In this document: positions 63,416 through 64,000 of the stretch, in pieces
Position numbering within the stretch: position 1 is the first letter of the stretch
Layout: the number at the start of each line of letters is the position of its first letter
Assembly (NCBI GenBank): GCA_023150935.1
Contig: JAKLJW010000004.1
Location: 62,001-126,000 of the forward strand
DNA from: Candidatus Binatia bacterium
Lineage (GTDB): Bacteria; Desulfobacterota; Binatia; HRBIN30
Direction: 5' to 3'
DNA: 64,000 nt
Notes under the pieces: generated by a model
Told to the model about the DNA's origin: nothing
What the model saw: only the letters and a program-made list of their open reading frames with translations
Database searches by the model: none
Position numbers and translations under genes: made by a program

Positions 63416-64000
63416 TCAGCTCTTGCTCCTGTCGACGAGGCGGTCGCTCGTCAGCCACGGCATCATCTCTCGTAGCCGGGCGCCCACCTCCTCGATCGGG
63501 TGACGGGCCGCCTCCCGGCGCAGTTCGCGGAAGTGAGGCATGCCGCAGCGGTACTCCGTAATCCATTCCTCGGCGAACCTGCCGCTCTGGATTTCTTCGA
63601 GAATGGCCCGCATTGCGGCACGGGTCTCTTCGCCGATCACACGCCGGCCGCGCGTCATGTCGCCGTACTCGGCCGTGTTGCTGATCGAGTAACGCATGTT
63701 GGCGATGCCGCCCTCATAAATGAGGTCGACGATGAGCTTCACTTCGTGCACGCACTCGAAGTACGCCATCTCCGGTGCGTAGCCCGCAGCGATGAGGGTC
63801 TCGTAACCGGCGCGCATCAGTTCCGTGAGGCCACCGCAGAGAACGGCTTGCTCGCCGAAAAGGTCCGTTTCGGTTTCTTCTTTGAACGTGGTTTCGAGGA
63901 CGGCCGCGCGCGTACCGCCGATGCCCTTGGCGTAGGCGAGACCGATCTCCCTGGTGTTGCCGGTGGGGTCCTGATGGATGGCCAGCAAGCACGGCACGCC
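63416..64000 (-). CDS. ilvC: Ketol-acid reductoisomerase, C-terminal part (5' end outside window)
   Basis: The last ~194 residues are present and the frame runs off the right edge. [28 protein letters not shown] and [33 protein letters not shown] are the knotted C-terminal domain with the Mg-binding Asp/Glu residues. Length of this portion matches class I IlvC. It makes the branched-chain precursor consumed by LeuA. First visible gene of the ilvC-psd-pssA-leuL-leuA run. Confidence 0.97.
   Translation of the reverse strand, partial: GVPCLLAIHQDPTGNTREIGLAYAKGIGGTRAAVLETTFKEETETDLFGEQAVLCGGLTELMRAGYETLIAAGYAPEMAYFECVHEVKLIVDLIYEGGIANMRYSISNTAEYGDMTRGRRVIGEETRAAMRAILEEIQSGRFAEEWITEYRCGMPHFRELRREAARHPIEEVGARLREMMPWLTSDRLVDRSKS

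Overview
The window is high-GC, densely coded DNA from a Gram-negative bacterium. Evidence for the Gram-negative envelope is a TolC/HlyD/RND trio, an outer-membrane protein and several signal peptides. Two gene orders are of deltaproteobacterial (Geobacter-like) type: ffh-rpsP-khpA-rimM-trmD-RNA methyltransferase-rplS and ilvC-psd-pssA-leuA. With the Thr/Pro-rich surface-type protein, the thiolase/DUF35/hot-dog cluster and many palindromic repeats, I infer an uncultured deltaproteobacterial-type lineage, for example Binatota/Desulfobacterota_B. No rRNA or marker comparison was possible, so this is only an inference.

Layout. 1-7.4 kb: the end of a Thr/Pro-rich exported protein, a small exported protein, then a heavy-metal efflux operon (TolC, adaptor, CzcA-type RND). 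7.4-18.4 kb: DUF4326 protein, TrpB2, a GH63-type glycosidase, an SDR and an HSL-type hydrolase on +, then a minus-strand group GT39 - DUF1638 - RACo-like corrinoid-protein activator. 18.5-20.9 kb: tRNA-Val(CAC) followed by a gene-poor, repeat-rich islet with a yefM antitoxin, a yoeB toxin carrying a nonsense codon, and remnants of HEPN and four-helix-bundle genes. 20.9-33.3 kb: FMN reductase, a 4-TM protein, a DAACS symporter, homodimeric pyruvate dehydrogenase E1, an SDR, an Hpt protein next to a PilB/GspE ATPase fused to zinc ribbons and a receiver domain, and an exported six-hairpin glycosidase. 33.4-37.5 kb: an acyl-CoA-type cluster (hydrolase, SCP2-thiolase-like protein, DUF35 OB-fold, PHP, two hot-dog proteins). 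37.5-41.7 kb: the ribosome/SRP operon.

41.9-53.7 kb: a giant AAA regulator, then a compact putative lipid-signal cluster: a membrane histidine kinase and a FeeM-like N-acyl amino acid synthase on minus, divergent from ACP - acyl-CoA dehydrogenase - ketosynthase on plus, with an MMPL exporter beside it. 54-58.3 kb: carD, nadK, recN and an outer-membrane protein, two of them with good sigma70-type promoters. 58.3-64 kb, minus strand: ilvC (partial) - psd - pssA - leuL - leuA - usg-like - truA. Between pssA and leuA lies an 84-nt ORF with seven Leu codons followed by two perfect 12-bp hairpins that can re-pair, which looks like a ribosome-mediated leucine attenuator. The Asd-family gene after leuA has lost its catalytic Cys, Gln and His and sits just upstream of truA, as usg does in E. 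coli.

The most interesting points are the leucine attenuator, the FeeM/ACP/KAS cluster with its own kinase, the PilB-zinc-ribbon-receiver fusion beside an Hpt protein, the inactive Asd homologue and the decaying toxin islet.
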